Assembly: GCF_900156825.1 (NCBI RefSeq) | Contig: NZ_FTOV01000017.1 | Span: 1-64,000, forward strand | Reading direction: 5' to 3' | DNA length: 64,000 bases | Origin: Chryseobacterium gambrini | GTDB taxonomy: Bacteria; Bacteroidota; Bacteroidia; Flavobacteriales; Weeksellaceae | Part shown: in pieces, positions 43,911-52,252 of the stretch | Layout: every line of letters begins with the position of its first letter | Position numbering within the stretch: position 1 is the stretch's first letter | Translations under genes and position numbers: made by a program | Notes under the pieces: generated by a model | Seen by the model: the letters and a program-made list of their open reading frames with translations, nothing else | Database searches by the model: none | Told to the model about the DNA's origin: nothing

Positions 43911-45968
43911 ATGAATATTTTAACAGAAAAATTTACCACACCATATCATTCAGCTCCATTTAATAAGATCAGAAACGAAGATTACCTTCCAGCTTTTAAA
44001 GATTTAATTCAGAAATCTGAAGAAGAAATTAACGCTATCGTTGATAATCAGGATGCCCCGACTTTCGAAAATGTAATTGAAGCATTGGCTTATTCCGGCG
44101 AACAGCTAGATGTGGTTTCCAATATATTTTTCAATTTAAATTCGGCAGAAACCAGCGATGAAATCCAAAAGATCGCACAGGAAGTTTCTCCGATTTTAAC
44201 AGAATATTCTTCAAAAATTTCTCAAAACGAAGCCCTTTTCAGTAAAATTAAAAAAGTGTACGATGAAAAAGAGAAATATAACCTCAACGAAGAGCAGGAA
44301 ATGCTTCTGAATGAAACGTACAAAGGTTTTGTGAGAAGCGGTGCTTTATTAAATGAAGAAGACAAAGAGAAATTAAAGAAAATCAGCATGGATTTGTCTT
44401 TAAAATCACTTCAGTTCGGGCAGAATGTGTTGGCTTCGACGAATAATTATTTTAAACATATCACCAATAAAGAAGATCTTGCGGGAATTCCGGAAGCTAT
44501 TCTGGAGCAATATGCAGAAGAAGCCAAAGAAAGAAATCTGGAAGGATGGGTGGTTACGCTGCAACATCCAAGTTATATTCCGTTTATGACATATGCTGAA
44601 AACCGCGAATTGAGAAAGGAAATTGCTTTGGCAAATGGTAAAAAGTCTTTCGACGGCGGAGAATTTGATAATCAGAATTTAATTAAAGAACTCCTTTCTT
44701 TAAAACAGCAAAAAGCTGAATTATTAGGCTATAAAAACTACGCAGATTATGTTCTGGAGGAAAGAATGGCAAAATCTCCGACAAAAGTTATCGATTTTCT
44801 GAACGAACTTTTAACCAAAGCAAAACCTTATGCCGATAAAGAAATTGAAGAGTTGAAATCTTTGGCAAAAGCAGACGGAATTGAAGAAATGCAAGGTTAT
44901 GACCACGCTTTTTATGCTGAAAAACTCCGTAAAGCAAAATATGATCTTAATGATGAAGAATTAAAGCCTTATTTCCCTTTAAATCAGGTTCAGGATGCGG
45001 TTTTCGGATTGGCAGAACAACTTTTCGGATTAACTTTTGAGGAAAGAAACGACATCCCGAAATATCATGAAGAGGTAAAGGTTTATGAGGTATTTGAAAC
45101 AGGGAGCGGGAAGATGGAAGATGGAAGCAACCATTCTGAAAAAACTTTCAAAGCGCTGCTTTATGTAGATTATTTCCCTCGAAAAGGCAAAAGAGCGGGA
45201 GCCTGGATGACGAGCTATAAAAATCAATACAAAAAAGACGGCGAAAATTCCCGTCCGCATATTTCTATCGTTTGCAATTTCAGCAAACCGACGAAGGATA
45301 CTCCAAGTTTACTCACGTTTCAGGAAGTAACAACTTTGTTCCATGAATTTGGTCACGCCCTTCACGGAATGCTTGCCGATACGCAATACCCTACTCTTTC
45401 GGGAACTTCCGTAAAATGGGATTTCGTGGAGCTGCCTTCTCAATTCCTTGAAAATTTCTGCTACGAACCGGAATTCTTAAAAACGTTCGCAAAACATTAC
45501 AAAACAGGAGAAGTTTTGCCGGATGAAAAAATTGAGAAAATAGCACAGTCAAAAAACTTTATGGAGGGTTACCAGACTTTGAGACAGCTTGGTTTCGGAT
45601 TATTGGATATGAATTACCATACTAAAGTCGGAGAGTTGGAGAATAAGAGTGTGAAGGAATTTGAGGATGAATATACAAAAGCAACACAGTTATATCCTGC
45701 GAATCCTGAAACGGCGATGAGTCCGAGTTTTTCACATATTTTTCAGGGTGGATATTCTGCGGGATATTATTCTTATAAATGGGCGGAAGTTCTGGATGCA
45801 GATGCGTTTCAATATTTCAAGGAAAACGAAATTTTCAATGCTGAAATTGCTGCAAAATATAAAGTTCTTCTTTCTTCCGGCGGTACAAAAGATCCAATGG
45901 AACTGTACAAGAATTTCAGAGGAAGCGAACCGAAAGTGGAAAGTTTGCTGAAGAGGGCGTTTGGATAA
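43911..45968 (+). CDS. M3-family zinc metallopeptidase (oligopeptidase A/Dcp-like)
   Basis: 685 aa cytoplasmic peptidase that degrades short peptides. Zinc motif HEFGHALH at about residues 478-485 with the third ligand Glu in FVELPSQFLENFC. N-terminal helical lid starts FTTPYHSAPFNKIRNEDYLPAF. Around residues 396-410 a Gly/Ser/Glu stretch (TGSGKMEDGS) interrupts a strand pair usually joined by a short turn (before LLYVDYFPRKGKR). Its DNA (45101-45125) reads like the AAGCGGGAAG/GATGGAAG repeats seen between genes. The enzyme should still fold. Confidence 0.93.
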   Translation: MNILTEKFTTPYHSAPFNKIRNEDYLPAFKDLIQKSEEEINAIVDNQDAPTFENVIEALAYSGEQLDVVSNIFFNLNSAETSDEIQKIAQEVSPILTEYSSKISQNEALFSKIKKVYDEKEKYNLNEEQEMLLNETYKGFVRSGALLNEEDKEKLKKISMDLSLKSLQFGQNVLASTNNYFKHITNKEDLAGIPEAILEQYAEEAKERNLEGWVVTLQHPSYIPFMTYAENRELRKEIALANGKKSFDGGEFDNQNLIKELLSLKQQKAELLGYKNYADYVLEERMAKSPTKVIDFLNELLTKAKPYADKEIEELKSLAKADGIEEMQGYDHAFYAEKLRKAKYDLNDEELKPYFPLNQVQDAVFGLAEQLFGLTFEERNDIPKYHEEVKVYEVFETGSGKMEDGSNHSEKTFKALLYVDYFPRKGKRAGAWMTSYKNQYKKDGENSRPHISIVCNFSKPTKDTPSLLTFQEVTTLFHEFGHALHGMLADTQYPTLSGTSVKWDFVELPSQFLENFCYEPEFLKTFAKHYKTGEVLPDEKIEKIAQSKNFMEGYQTLRQLGFGLLDMNYHTKVGELENKSVKEFEDEYTKATQLYPANPETAMSPSFSHIFQGGYSAGYYSYKWAEVLDADAFQYFKENEIFNAEIAAKYKVLLSSGGTKDPMELYKNFRGSEPKVESLLKRAFG
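45101..45125. repeat. Repeat-like insert inside the M3 peptidase gene
   Basis: AGGGAGCGGGAAGATGGAAG then ATGG; contains a direct GATGGAAG duplication and the AGCGGGAAG word found at about 4374. In frame, encoding TGSGKMEDGS. Confidence 0.5.
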
Positions 45969-45978
45969 AAACATTTAT

Positions 45979-46012
45979 AAAACCATTAAGTTATTGAGCT
46001 TAATGGTTTTAT
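45979..46012 (+). terminator. Terminator of the M3 peptidase gene
   Basis: AACCATTAAG (45981-45990) pairs with CTTAATGGTT (45999-46008), followed by T-rich DNA. The rest of the gap to 46262 holds a degenerate GCAAAGC-type stretch and the promoter at 46221. Confidence 0.85.
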
Positions 46013-46220
46013 TTTAAAAATCCGTGATGAAATTTTCAGCTATTCTTTAATTATAATCTGAAACGCAAAGCTTTATATTCAGAGCTAAATATTTAAGTAA
46101 AGCAAAGTGAGGCAGATTTCATCTGCTATGAAGCACACGTTTCATCATCTGCACATAACGAAAATATGCTTGTTATCTTTCATCTTAAAAATTGTTTTTA
46201 CTTTGCATAGAATTAAAATT

Positions 46221-46228
46221 TATATTTG
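46221..46228 (+). promoter_or_regulatory. -7 box of the tRNA-pair unit
   Basis: TATATTTG, exact match, 34 nt before the ATG at 46263. A TTTG 15 nt upstream (46202-46205) is at a short spacing. Confidence 0.55.
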
Positions 46229-46262
46229 AGAATCCGCTTTAAACCAATTCGAAATTAAAACC

Positions 46263-46694
46263 ATGGAATTAATTAAAGACATTGTCTGTCAGGTTTATTT
46301 TGACGGAAAATCAACCGAAAAAATTTTTGAACTGTTAAATCTTTATCTACCTAAATACGAACCGTTGAATTTAGATTATACTTCCAGAATGGATAGCGAA
46401 GAAGGCTTCAGCAGCAATAAAGAAATGATTGATTATTTTGTAAATACAGATCATGTTGCCCAAACATTTTACTGGAATCAATACATTGACAATCCTGATA
46501 GAATTTTGTTTGGCGTTAATATAACTGATGATAATAAAACTGTCTTCAGTTTAACTATTGACGGAACCATTAAATTAGCTGAAATTTATTTAAATGATTT
46601 AAAACAAAGGCTGAATTCTGATATCGGAGTTATTACTTTTTTTAATCCTGCAGAGTATGAGAATGGGCTTGATTTTAAAATGAAGTATGAATAA
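46263..46694 (+). CDS. Hypothetical protein upstream of the tRNA-pair unit
   Basis: 143 aa, soluble, acidic, no signal peptide. Segments LIKDIVCQVYFDGKSTEKIF, YWNQYIDNPDRILFGVNITD and VFSLTIDGTIKLAEIYLNDL suggest an alpha/beta fold of two halves. I do not recognise a family; it has the look of small immunity-type or ligand-binding proteins, but that is only an impression. It has its own -7 box. The next gene has a possible second -7 box, so it may or may not belong to the same unit. Confidence 0.7.
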   Translation: MELIKDIVCQVYFDGKSTEKIFELLNLYLPKYEPLNLDYTSRMDSEEGFSSNKEMIDYFVNTDHVAQTFYWNQYIDNPDRILFGVNITDDNKTVFSLTIDGTIKLAEIYLNDLKQRLNSDIGVITFFNPAEYENGLDFKMKYE

Positions 46695-46711
46695 TTTTCA
46701 CAGTTTATTAT

Positions 46712-46719
46712 TAGATTTG
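46712..46719 (+). promoter_or_regulatory. Possible internal -7 box for the 438-aa gene and the tRNA pair
   Basis: TAGATTTG, 15 nt before the ATG at 46735. No TTG at the right distance upstream, so weaker than 46221. Confidence 0.4.
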
Positions 46720-46734
46720 AAATAAAAAGTGACA

Positions 46735-48051
46735 ATGTATAATATCAAAGATCTTTACAAAACCTTAGAAGAACGACGACGTCCGGAAGATGTTGCGGAA
46801 ATGATTGTTGAACTTATGAAAGATCAACTTTCAACTCATGAAAATCAAATTCTGGAAAAAGCAGCAAAAGGATCTCTGAATAGAAATCTGTATGGCTATA
46901 CTTCAATGTTGGAAAGTTTTGGAACTACAGTTGGTGCAGAAGTCCAAATTAATAAAGCCATAGAAGTCTTTAAGATTGAAACTCAAGAAACTGACAAATT
47001 TGGTAGTAAGACAGAAGATATTGAAGATTTTTTAAATAAGACTTCTCCGCTCATTTTTAAATCTGTTGGTCAGAATAATTTTAAGACAGACAGACTGAAC
47101 AAGATTCAAAGAAAAGAAATAGGTCTGGATATTTCTAAACGAAATTACAATAAAAAATGGCGTCTCCTAAAAAGAATCGAAAAGAAATTAAAAACATTAA
47201 TTCAGGAAACTAAAAAGCTTGAATTTCAAAAAATTTCAAAACACGGACTAGGTCACACGATAAATTTTGAGGATTTTCAATCTGATCTAAATACTGCCTG
47301 TTTTATCGCCTATTATAATGCACGCTGCAATATGAGAAGTGTATTTACCAATCAAAGTCAGGAAAGACCATTTGATGAAATTTGCGAAGTTTTATTCGGG
47401 AGATGTAAAGAAAATCCTGAAAATACAAATTGGTGGGCAATTTCTCATATTTACACAGGCGATATAACTTTAAATTATTTAAATGACGAACAAAAGGGAA
47501 AACTTTTTGGAAAATGGACATCTATTATTCAGGAAATCTCCGGTTTTTTAGAAGTTCTATGGAATAATAACGATATCAATCGCCAGACAATGGCTGTAAA
47601 ATGCGGCAATGATTCTACAACCTGGAACAATACCGCCGGAGCATGGAATAAAGCGAGAGACAATTGGATGAATATTATTTATGCAATGGGAATGGATTTT
47701 ATCCTTGAAGACATTTGCTTTGGAAAAGTCATGAGATTAATGGCTGCAGATGTTGTTGCGTGGCATTATGCAACAGGCAGTAAGATTGATCCTAATACAG
47801 AGGTTTGGATTAAGATCCCTCTACCTTGGGAAGTTTTTCAGGAAAAAGCATTTTGCAATAAAAAATTAATTACAGATATTTGCAGAGAAGCAGGAATAGA
47901 TCCGGAAAAATCAGGATGGATCGCACCAAGAGAACATTCTGTTGCGAAATTTAAACCGACACCCGAACTTGTACACGGTGTAACGGTTTCAAATCCATTT
48001 ATGGCAACGATTCTAAGAAAGAACAAATTTTTCTCAGGAAAAAATAAATAA
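46735..48051 (+). CDS. Large protein of unknown family, directly followed by two tRNA genes
   Basis: 438 aa from the ATG at 46735 (a GTG at 46729 would add two residues). No signal peptide or membrane span. Residues about 1-165 are helical and charged; about 170-438 look like a compact, conserved-type domain rich in Trp, His, Asn and Asp: NTACFIAYYNARCNMRSVFT, ENTNWWAISHIYTGD, CGNDSTTWNNTAGAWNKARD, LMAADVVAWHYATG and TPELVHGVTVSNPF. Not RtcB, TROVE/Ro60, an aminoacyl-tRNA synthetase or a known tRNA ligase: none of their motifs are present. Its stop codon is 1 nt before tRNA 1, so protein and tRNAs must share a transcript. Most likely it acts on, or with, these tRNAs (inference). Confidence 0.8.
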   Translation: MYNIKDLYKTLEERRRPEDVAEMIVELMKDQLSTHENQILEKAAKGSLNRNLYGYTSMLESFGTTVGAEVQINKAIEVFKIETQETDKFGSKTEDIEDFLNKTSPLIFKSVGQNNFKTDRLNKIQRKEIGLDISKRNYNKKWRLLKRIEKKLKTLIQETKKLEFQKISKHGLGHTINFEDFQSDLNTACFIAYYNARCNMRSVFTNQSQERPFDEICEVLFGRCKENPENTNWWAISHIYTGDITLNYLNDEQKGKLFGKWTSIIQEISGFLEVLWNNNDINRQTMAVKCGNDSTTWNNTAGAWNKARDNWMNIIYAMGMDFILEDICFGKVMRLMAADVVAWHYATGSKIDPNTEVWIKIPLPWEVFQEKAFCNKKLITDICREAGIDPEKSGWIAPREHSVAKFKPTPELVHGVTVSNPFMATILRKNKFFSGKNK

Positions 48052-48052
48052 A

Positions 48053-48125
48053 GACAGGTTAATTCAGTGGTAGAATATCCGGCTCTTCTTCCGGATTGAC
48101 GTAGGTTCGAGCCCTACATCTGTCT
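48053..48125 (+). tRNA. tRNA 1 with 8-nt anticodon loop (CTCTTCTT), identity unclear
   Basis: Complete cloverleaf: acceptor GACAGGT/ATCTGTC (7 bp, one G-U), T8 A9, D arm ATTC-AGTGGTA-GAAT, A26, anticodon stem TCCGG/CCGGA (5 perfect bp) around the 8-nt loop 48083-48090, variable TTGAC, T arm GTAGG-TTCGAGC-CCTAC. All tertiary-contact bases (T8, A14, G18G19, T54T55C56, A58) are present. No 7-nt loop can be drawn without breaking the stem. If T33 is in place, the loop offers CTTC as a four-base anticodon (pairing GAAG) or CTT as a triplet. Discriminator T; CCA not encoded. Confidence 0.85.
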
Positions 48126-48130
48126 TGGTA

Positions 48131-48203
48131 TCTGATATAGCTCAGCGGCAGAGTACCCGGCTCTTCACCCGGGAGGACACAGGTTCGAGCCCTGTTATCA
48201 GAA
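48131..48203 (+). tRNA. tRNA 2 with 8-nt anticodon loop (CTCTTCAC), identity unclear
   Basis: Complete cloverleaf, 5 nt after tRNA 1: acceptor TCTGATA/TATCAGA (7 perfect bp), T8 A9, D arm GCTC-AGCGGCA-GAGT, A26, anticodon stem CCCGG/CCGGG (5 bp) around the 8-nt loop 48161-48168, variable AGGAC, T arm ACAGG-TTCGAGC-CCTGT. The first six loop bases CTCTTC and the T loop are identical to tRNA 1, while acceptor stems differ. Read with an inserted C it resembles a tRNA-Glu loop (TTC), but then position 33 would be C, and the T1-A72 end pair does not fit tRNA-Glu. Discriminator A; CCA not encoded. Confidence 0.85.
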
Positions 48204-48222
48204 CAAAAATTATATTCAATGA

Positions 48223-48255
48223 ATCCTTTACTTTGTTTAAAGGGTCTATTTTTTT
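48223..48255 (+). terminator. Terminator after the tRNA pair
   Basis: ATCCTTT (48223-48229) pairs with AAAGGGT (48239-48245, one G-U), followed by a T-run to 48255. It bounds the tRNA-pair unit on the right. Confidence 0.7.
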
Positions 48256-48290
48256 AAAGAACACATTTTAATCGCCTTAGTGTATTCTTA

Positions 48291-48710
48291 ATGAAAATAA
48301 AATTTACACTTTTCGTCGCCCTGTTATTTTCTTTCGCTTTACAATCCCAAAGAAGAAATGATTTTCCGTATTCTGATAAAATCCCGAATTGTGACATGAT
48401 TAAAAATGGAACTTTTTCCAGATATAGCCAAGATAATCGGTTTAAAGTGAAATTTTCTGACAATAAAATGACAGAAATCTATGGGAAAAATACCGTTACG
48501 ATAGAAAGTAATATAAAAATGCTGAGTAAATGTAAACTTCAAGCGGAAATAAAAAATATAAAAACAAAATATAAAATGCCGGACAGCTTATTTTATGTTG
48601 GTAAGAAAACGGAATATGAAGTGGTAGAAACAGGAAAAAACTATATTATTTATGATTATCGGTGCAATGAAGGCAAAAACATTTGTTCGGAAATTTTAGA
48701 AAAAAAATAA
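48291..48710 (+). CDS. Small secreted protein, unknown
   Basis: 139 aa. Signal peptide (about 1-19, FVALLFSFALQSQ), then a basic beta-rich domain (FPYSDKIPNCDMIKNGTFSRY, DNKMTEIYGKNTV) with Cys at about 34, 82, 123 and 131 that could form disulfides. Co-directional with the TPR gene 5 nt downstream. No family recognised. Confidence 0.65.
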   Translation: MKIKFTLFVALLFSFALQSQRRNDFPYSDKIPNCDMIKNGTFSRYSQDNRFKVKFSDNKMTEIYGKNTVTIESNIKMLSKCKLQAEIKNIKTKYKMPDSLFYVGKKTEYEVVETGKNYIIYDYRCNEGKNICSEILEKK

Positions 48711-48715
48711 AAATC

Positions 48716-49099
48716 ATGAATAACACAACCCACAGACTCCAAAACGTAAAAAAACTCCAGGCAAAAAGATGGGAAAATGAAGATCATTGGGATGCAATTA
48801 ACGATCTTTTAATCAAAGAGCTGGATGAAATTTTAGCACTTGAACCGGAAAATACTTCCGCTTTAATTAATACCGGTGCGATCTATTCTGATATGGGAGA
48901 AGACGAGCAGGCTTTAAAATATCTTCATAAAGCGTTGAATTTGGGTTCGGCGGATAAAAATCTGTTCGTCAATCTTGCAATTGTGATGACTTATATGGGA
49001 AAGCATCCTGAAGAATATCATGAATTTTTGGAAATTGCGGAAGACAAAACAGAAGATCCGCTTACTTTTAAAGCTCATTTTGATCCTCAGTCCCGTTGA
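48716..49099 (+). CDS. TPR-repeat protein
   Basis: 127 aa. Two tetratricopeptide repeats: about 30-63 (LLIKELDEILALEPENTSALI) and 64-97 (AIYSDMGEDEQALKYLHKALNLG). TPRs bind partner proteins. I prefer the ATG at 48716, 5 nt after the upstream stop, over an earlier in-frame ATG at 48683 that overlaps the upstream gene. Confidence 0.78.
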   Translation: MNNTTHRLQNVKKLQAKRWENEDHWDAINDLLIKELDEILALEPENTSALINTGAIYSDMGEDEQALKYLHKALNLGSADKNLFVNLAIVMTYMGKHPEEYHEFLEIAEDKTEDPLTFKAHFDPQSR

Positions 49100-49195
49100 T
49101 AATTTTATCTAAAATAATGATTCGGTTTACTAATCAATTCCCAATTTTTCTGTAATTTCAGCATTTTTAAAAAACATAAATAATAACCATCTCCT

Positions 49196-49750
49196 ATGAA
49201 GAAAACAATTATTTCAGCATTCTTTATTATCATTTTTTCAGCCCTTAAAGCACAGATTCCTACTGTAAAACCTTCGACTGTAGGTCTGGAGAAAAATTAT
49301 CAAAACTTCAGCTCAAAAAAAGAAACGGTTGTTCAAAAAGAAATTATAAAGCTGGGTGATTTTAAAGACCTTCATTTTCAGAAAATTGTTCTTAAAGATT
49401 TGTCGGATGATTCTTCTCTGAGCGTTTTGGGCATCATGACACTTTCCGAAACTTTCGACAACATTTCCAGAAAGACTATTACTCTGGAAAAAGATGAAGT
49501 CGAAAAACTCATTAATGCGCTTGAAAAAATTCAGCAGAACTCATCTTCCAAACCTGAAAACGACACCAAATACAAATACACCACCAAAAGCAATATCGAA
49601 ACAGGAAGCAACTACCATGCAGATGTAAAAACATGGGAATATTATCTGAAATTGCCTGCTACATTCTACAGCCAGAATGAAATACAGTTTTCCCAAAACG
49701 GACTTGCCGAACTGATAAAATTCCTTAAAACGGCACATCAGAAACTTTAA
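49196..49750 (+). CDS. Secreted protein, unknown
   Basis: 184 aa. Signal peptide (about 1-19, ending LKAQ), then a beta-rich domain with DEVEKLINALEKIQQNSS and TWEYYLKLPATFYSQNEIQFSQNGLAELIKFL. The last part looks like a four-strand repeat with a helix. No family recognised. 19 nt before the next gene. Confidence 0.65.
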   Translation: MKKTIISAFFIIIFSALKAQIPTVKPSTVGLEKNYQNFSSKKETVVQKEIIKLGDFKDLHFQKIVLKDLSDDSSLSVLGIMTLSETFDNISRKTITLEKDEVEKLINALEKIQQNSSSKPENDTKYKYTTKSNIETGSNYHADVKTWEYYLKLPATFYSQNEIQFSQNGLAELIKFLKTAHQKL

Positions 49751-49769
49751 AAACAAAAACAAGATAACT

Positions 49770-50435
49770 ATGTTTACTTTCCTTAAAAGAAAAAAGCCTG
49801 AAGTTACCATCAATTCTATTTCTATCCCAACTTTCGGCTGGGAAATCGTTGAACAAAATGACGCTCAGATCGTCTGGGTAAATCCTGAACAAAGCGCCTT
49901 GATTTCTCTGTACTTTTTCAACATTCCGCCAGATTTACCGACTGTTAAGAATATTGATGAATTAAGAAATTTTCACAGGCACTCAGTTTCTGCTTCCGGT
50001 GGAGGCATTGTTGAGGTATCAACATTTAACCTTCATAATATTCCGAGTGTAAAGACTATTTTTAAAATCCCTCAACCTGAACAAGGGATGAGCTATCTTG
50101 CATCCGTTACTATTCCTTTTGAAAACTGCAGTTTTGTAATTAAAACCCAAGCTGTTGAAGTCGGAACAACAGGGATGAGAGATAATCTGGTACTAAATAG
50201 ATTTCTCCAAAACGGCGAAGTTACATTCGATGATAATGGACTGAAAAACTGGTTTGAAGATCCCTACGATCCTTTCTTTAAAGAGGGCGCTCTTATGAAT
50301 AAATCCGAAACAGAGGAGTATGACAATGATTTTCCCCATCATCCGCTTTCCATAGTTCGCAGCATGATTAAAAAAGCCATCGAAGAAGTGATTTTAAAGG
50401 ATGAACTAAAACGGCTGACTGCTTTCAGTAAATAA
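49770..50435 (+). CDS. Cytoplasmic protein of unknown function
   Basis: 221 aa, no signal peptide. Beta-rich N-terminal half (INSISIPTFGWEIVEQNDAQIVWVNPEQ, SLYFFNIPPDLP) and a conserved-looking C-terminal part NWFEDPYDPFFKEGALMNKSE ending in a helical tail with HHPLSIVRSMIKKAIEEV. Probably co-transcribed with the secreted protein 19 nt upstream; a terminator follows at 50447. Confidence 0.65.
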   Translation: MFTFLKRKKPEVTINSISIPTFGWEIVEQNDAQIVWVNPEQSALISLYFFNIPPDLPTVKNIDELRNFHRHSVSASGGGIVEVSTFNLHNIPSVKTIFKIPQPEQGMSYLASVTIPFENCSFVIKTQAVEVGTTGMRDNLVLNRFLQNGEVTFDDNGLKNWFEDPYDPFFKEGALMNKSETEEYDNDFPHHPLSIVRSMIKKAIEEVILKDELKRLTAFSK

Positions 50436-50446
50436 TAAATCATCGG

Positions 50447-50481
50447 CAGAGTGTATGAAATAATACCACTCTGCTTTTTTT
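50447..50481 (+). terminator. Terminator
   Basis: GCAGAGTG (50447-50454) pairs perfectly with CACTCTGC (50467-50474), followed by seven T. Confidence 0.88.
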
Positions 50482-50544
50482 ATGTAAAATTTTTCACTAC
50501 CTTAGTTATGAAATTTGCTGAAAAATAAAGCAATACATCAGATT

Positions 50545-51150
50545 ATGGCAGAAAAACTTTATTTCATCAAAACAAATCCTGTTGCCGCAAAGATCAATCT
50601 GTACAACAAACTCTGCCGCGAAGAAGAAACTGCGCTTCAGTTTTTAAAAAAAGATCAGAAAACAAGTTTTGAGCTTATTAAAAAGAAAGTTCAGGAGAAT
50701 GCAGAAAGTCTCGGTAAAGAAGAAGTGGAAGATATTTTCAATTGGTTTGCATCAAAATACAGCTCCGATCCGGAAGAGATGAAGACTCAGCTTTTCGTTC
50801 ATGGCTTAGATATTTTTTATGAAATAACAGATTCTTTACATGTTGAAAAGTTTAACCAAATTCTTTCAGATTATGAAAAATATTCAATGCAACATTTAGG
50901 GTATAAATGCAAAGCGGAAGATTTCAACCGTTTTCTGATCTATGGAATATTTTTTACAGGATTAGTACATCAGAAAAATGAAAATTACCTGTCGGATTAT
51001 TTACAATTAAATCATAAAGATCTGTATTCTTTTGCTGAACAGAAATTTCAGATAAAAAATAAAGATTTTTCCCACGAAAACAGCTTTCCTGACTTTGAAA
51101 AGCTATATGACTGCACCAAGTTTTATAAAGGTTTAATTTTCAGACTTTAA
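50545..51150 (+). CDS. Helical protein of unknown function
   Basis: 201 aa from ATG 50545 (the earlier TTG at 50515 is not preferred). Predicted mostly helical with charged and aromatic residues; LQFLKKDQKTSFELIKKKVQEN and YGIFFTGLVHQKNENYLSDYL. No signal peptide and no family recognised. Convergent with the SDR gene. Confidence 0.62.
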   Translation: MAEKLYFIKTNPVAAKINLYNKLCREEETALQFLKKDQKTSFELIKKKVQENAESLGKEEVEDIFNWFASKYSSDPEEMKTQLFVHGLDIFYEITDSLHVEKFNQILSDYEKYSMQHLGYKCKAEDFNRFLIYGIFFTGLVHQKNENYLSDYLQLNHKDLYSFAEQKFQIKNKDFSHENSFPDFEKLYDCTKFYKGLIFRL

Positions 51151-51157
51151 AATAGAA

Positions 51158-51180
51158 AGAGGCTTTTTCAGGCCTCTCTT
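51158..51180. terminator. Weak convergent hairpin
   Basis: AGAGGC (51158-51163) pairs with GCCTCT (51172-51177). It overlaps the last codons of the SDR gene; T-run only on the minus side. Confidence 0.45.
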
Positions 51181-52190
51181 ATTATGAACTCCATGTTTTT
51201 CATTAGATAATCCAGTGCTTCTTTTACTGCTGTCTCAGGATTTTTCGGTACAAAGCCCAATTCATTTCTTGCCTTTGAAATATCAAAATTCTGCTGTAAT
51301 CCGGAAAACATAGAAATATCCTTTCGCGTCAGAACCGGAGCTTTTCCTTTCAGTATTGCCGAAAATTCCATGATTCCCGCAATCAGCTTAAGGACAAATT
51401 TCGGGACCGACTGAGGAATTTTCAGGCTCAGTTCCGGATACAGTCTTTTTGCCAGAGCTGTTGTATCTGTGATCGTCATACATTCTTCATTTGCCAGAAT
51501 ATATCTTTCACCTGAACGTCCTTTATGTGCAGCAAGATAACATCCTTCCGCCACATCTTTCACATCAATCCAATTAAGCGTAATTTTTGTATCAACAGGA
51601 ATTTCTTTATTCAGGATTAATTTTAAGATACCGTAAGAAACATTCAGCGGGAGAAAAGCTTCCCCTCCGATCATCGCGGAAGGCATTACGGAAACCAGTT
51701 CTATTCCAAACTTTGCAGCCAGTTCAAAAGCCAGCTTTTCACCGTCATTTTTAGAATTATAATACATATCCCGACGATCCGGATTATAACCATAGCTTTC
51801 TTTTGTCGGAAGTCTGGTATAATTCAGAGCAGCAATTGAACTTACGTAGACAATTTTTTTCACTCCCGCTTCAGCCGCTGCTTCAATCGTATTTCTTGTA
51901 CCCTTCAGATTGACGTCATAAATTTCTTTTTTCGGATCTTTTGCCCAAAGTTTAAATGCGGCTCCAACGGCATAAAAAGTTTCCACTCCCTGTAAAGCCT
52001 TTACGAAAGATGCTTTATCTGTAATATCTGCCTGAACAACTTCGCAGTTTAATCCTTCAAAGCACTTTTTTTGAGATGTATTTCTTACCGTCGCCCGTAC
52101 AGGAATTTCTTTTTGCAGTAACAATCTAACCAGATTATTCCCCAAATGTCCATTGGCTCCGGAAACCAGACTTCGTTTTTCTTGTATCAT
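51168..52190 (-). CDS. NAD(P)-dependent epimerase/dehydratase (extended SDR)
   Basis: 340 aa. Rossmann nucleotide motif GANGHLG near the N-terminus, VYVSSIAAL strand, and the YxxxK catalytic pair in YYNSKNDGEKLAFELA. Resembles dihydroflavonol-reductase-like SDRs (DFR/HpnA group) acting on sugars or carbonyls. The Crp-family gene lies 62 nt upstream on the same strand and probably controls it. Confidence 0.87.
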   Translation of the reverse strand: MIQEKRSLVSGANGHLGNNLVRLLLQKEIPVRATVRNTSQKKCFEGLNCEVVQADITDKASFVKALQGVETFYAVGAAFKLWAKDPKKEIYDVNLKGTRNTIEAAAEAGVKKIVYVSSIAALNYTRLPTKESYGYNPDRRDMYYNSKNDGEKLAFELAAKFGIELVSVMPSAMIGGEAFLPLNVSYGILKLILNKEIPVDTKITLNWIDVKDVAEGCYLAAHKGRSGERYILANEECMTITDTTALAKRLYPELSLKIPQSVPKFVLKLIAGIMEFSAILKGKAPVLTRKDISMFSGLQQNFDISKARNELGFVPKNPETAVKEALDYLMKNMEFIIREA

Positions 52191-52252
52191 TTTTCATTAT
52201 ATTTTGATGATACAAAGTTCCCTGTCCTGATTCCAAAAGCACTTGACTTTTG

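Noticed and set aside
48053-48203. Ordinary tRNA-Glu or tRNA-Lys genes
   Set aside because: The anticodon loops have 8 nt with perfect 5-bp stems. Reading TTC needs a C at position 33, and reading CTT leaves one extra base 3' of the anticodon. The end pair T1-A72 in tRNA 2 also does not fit Glu.
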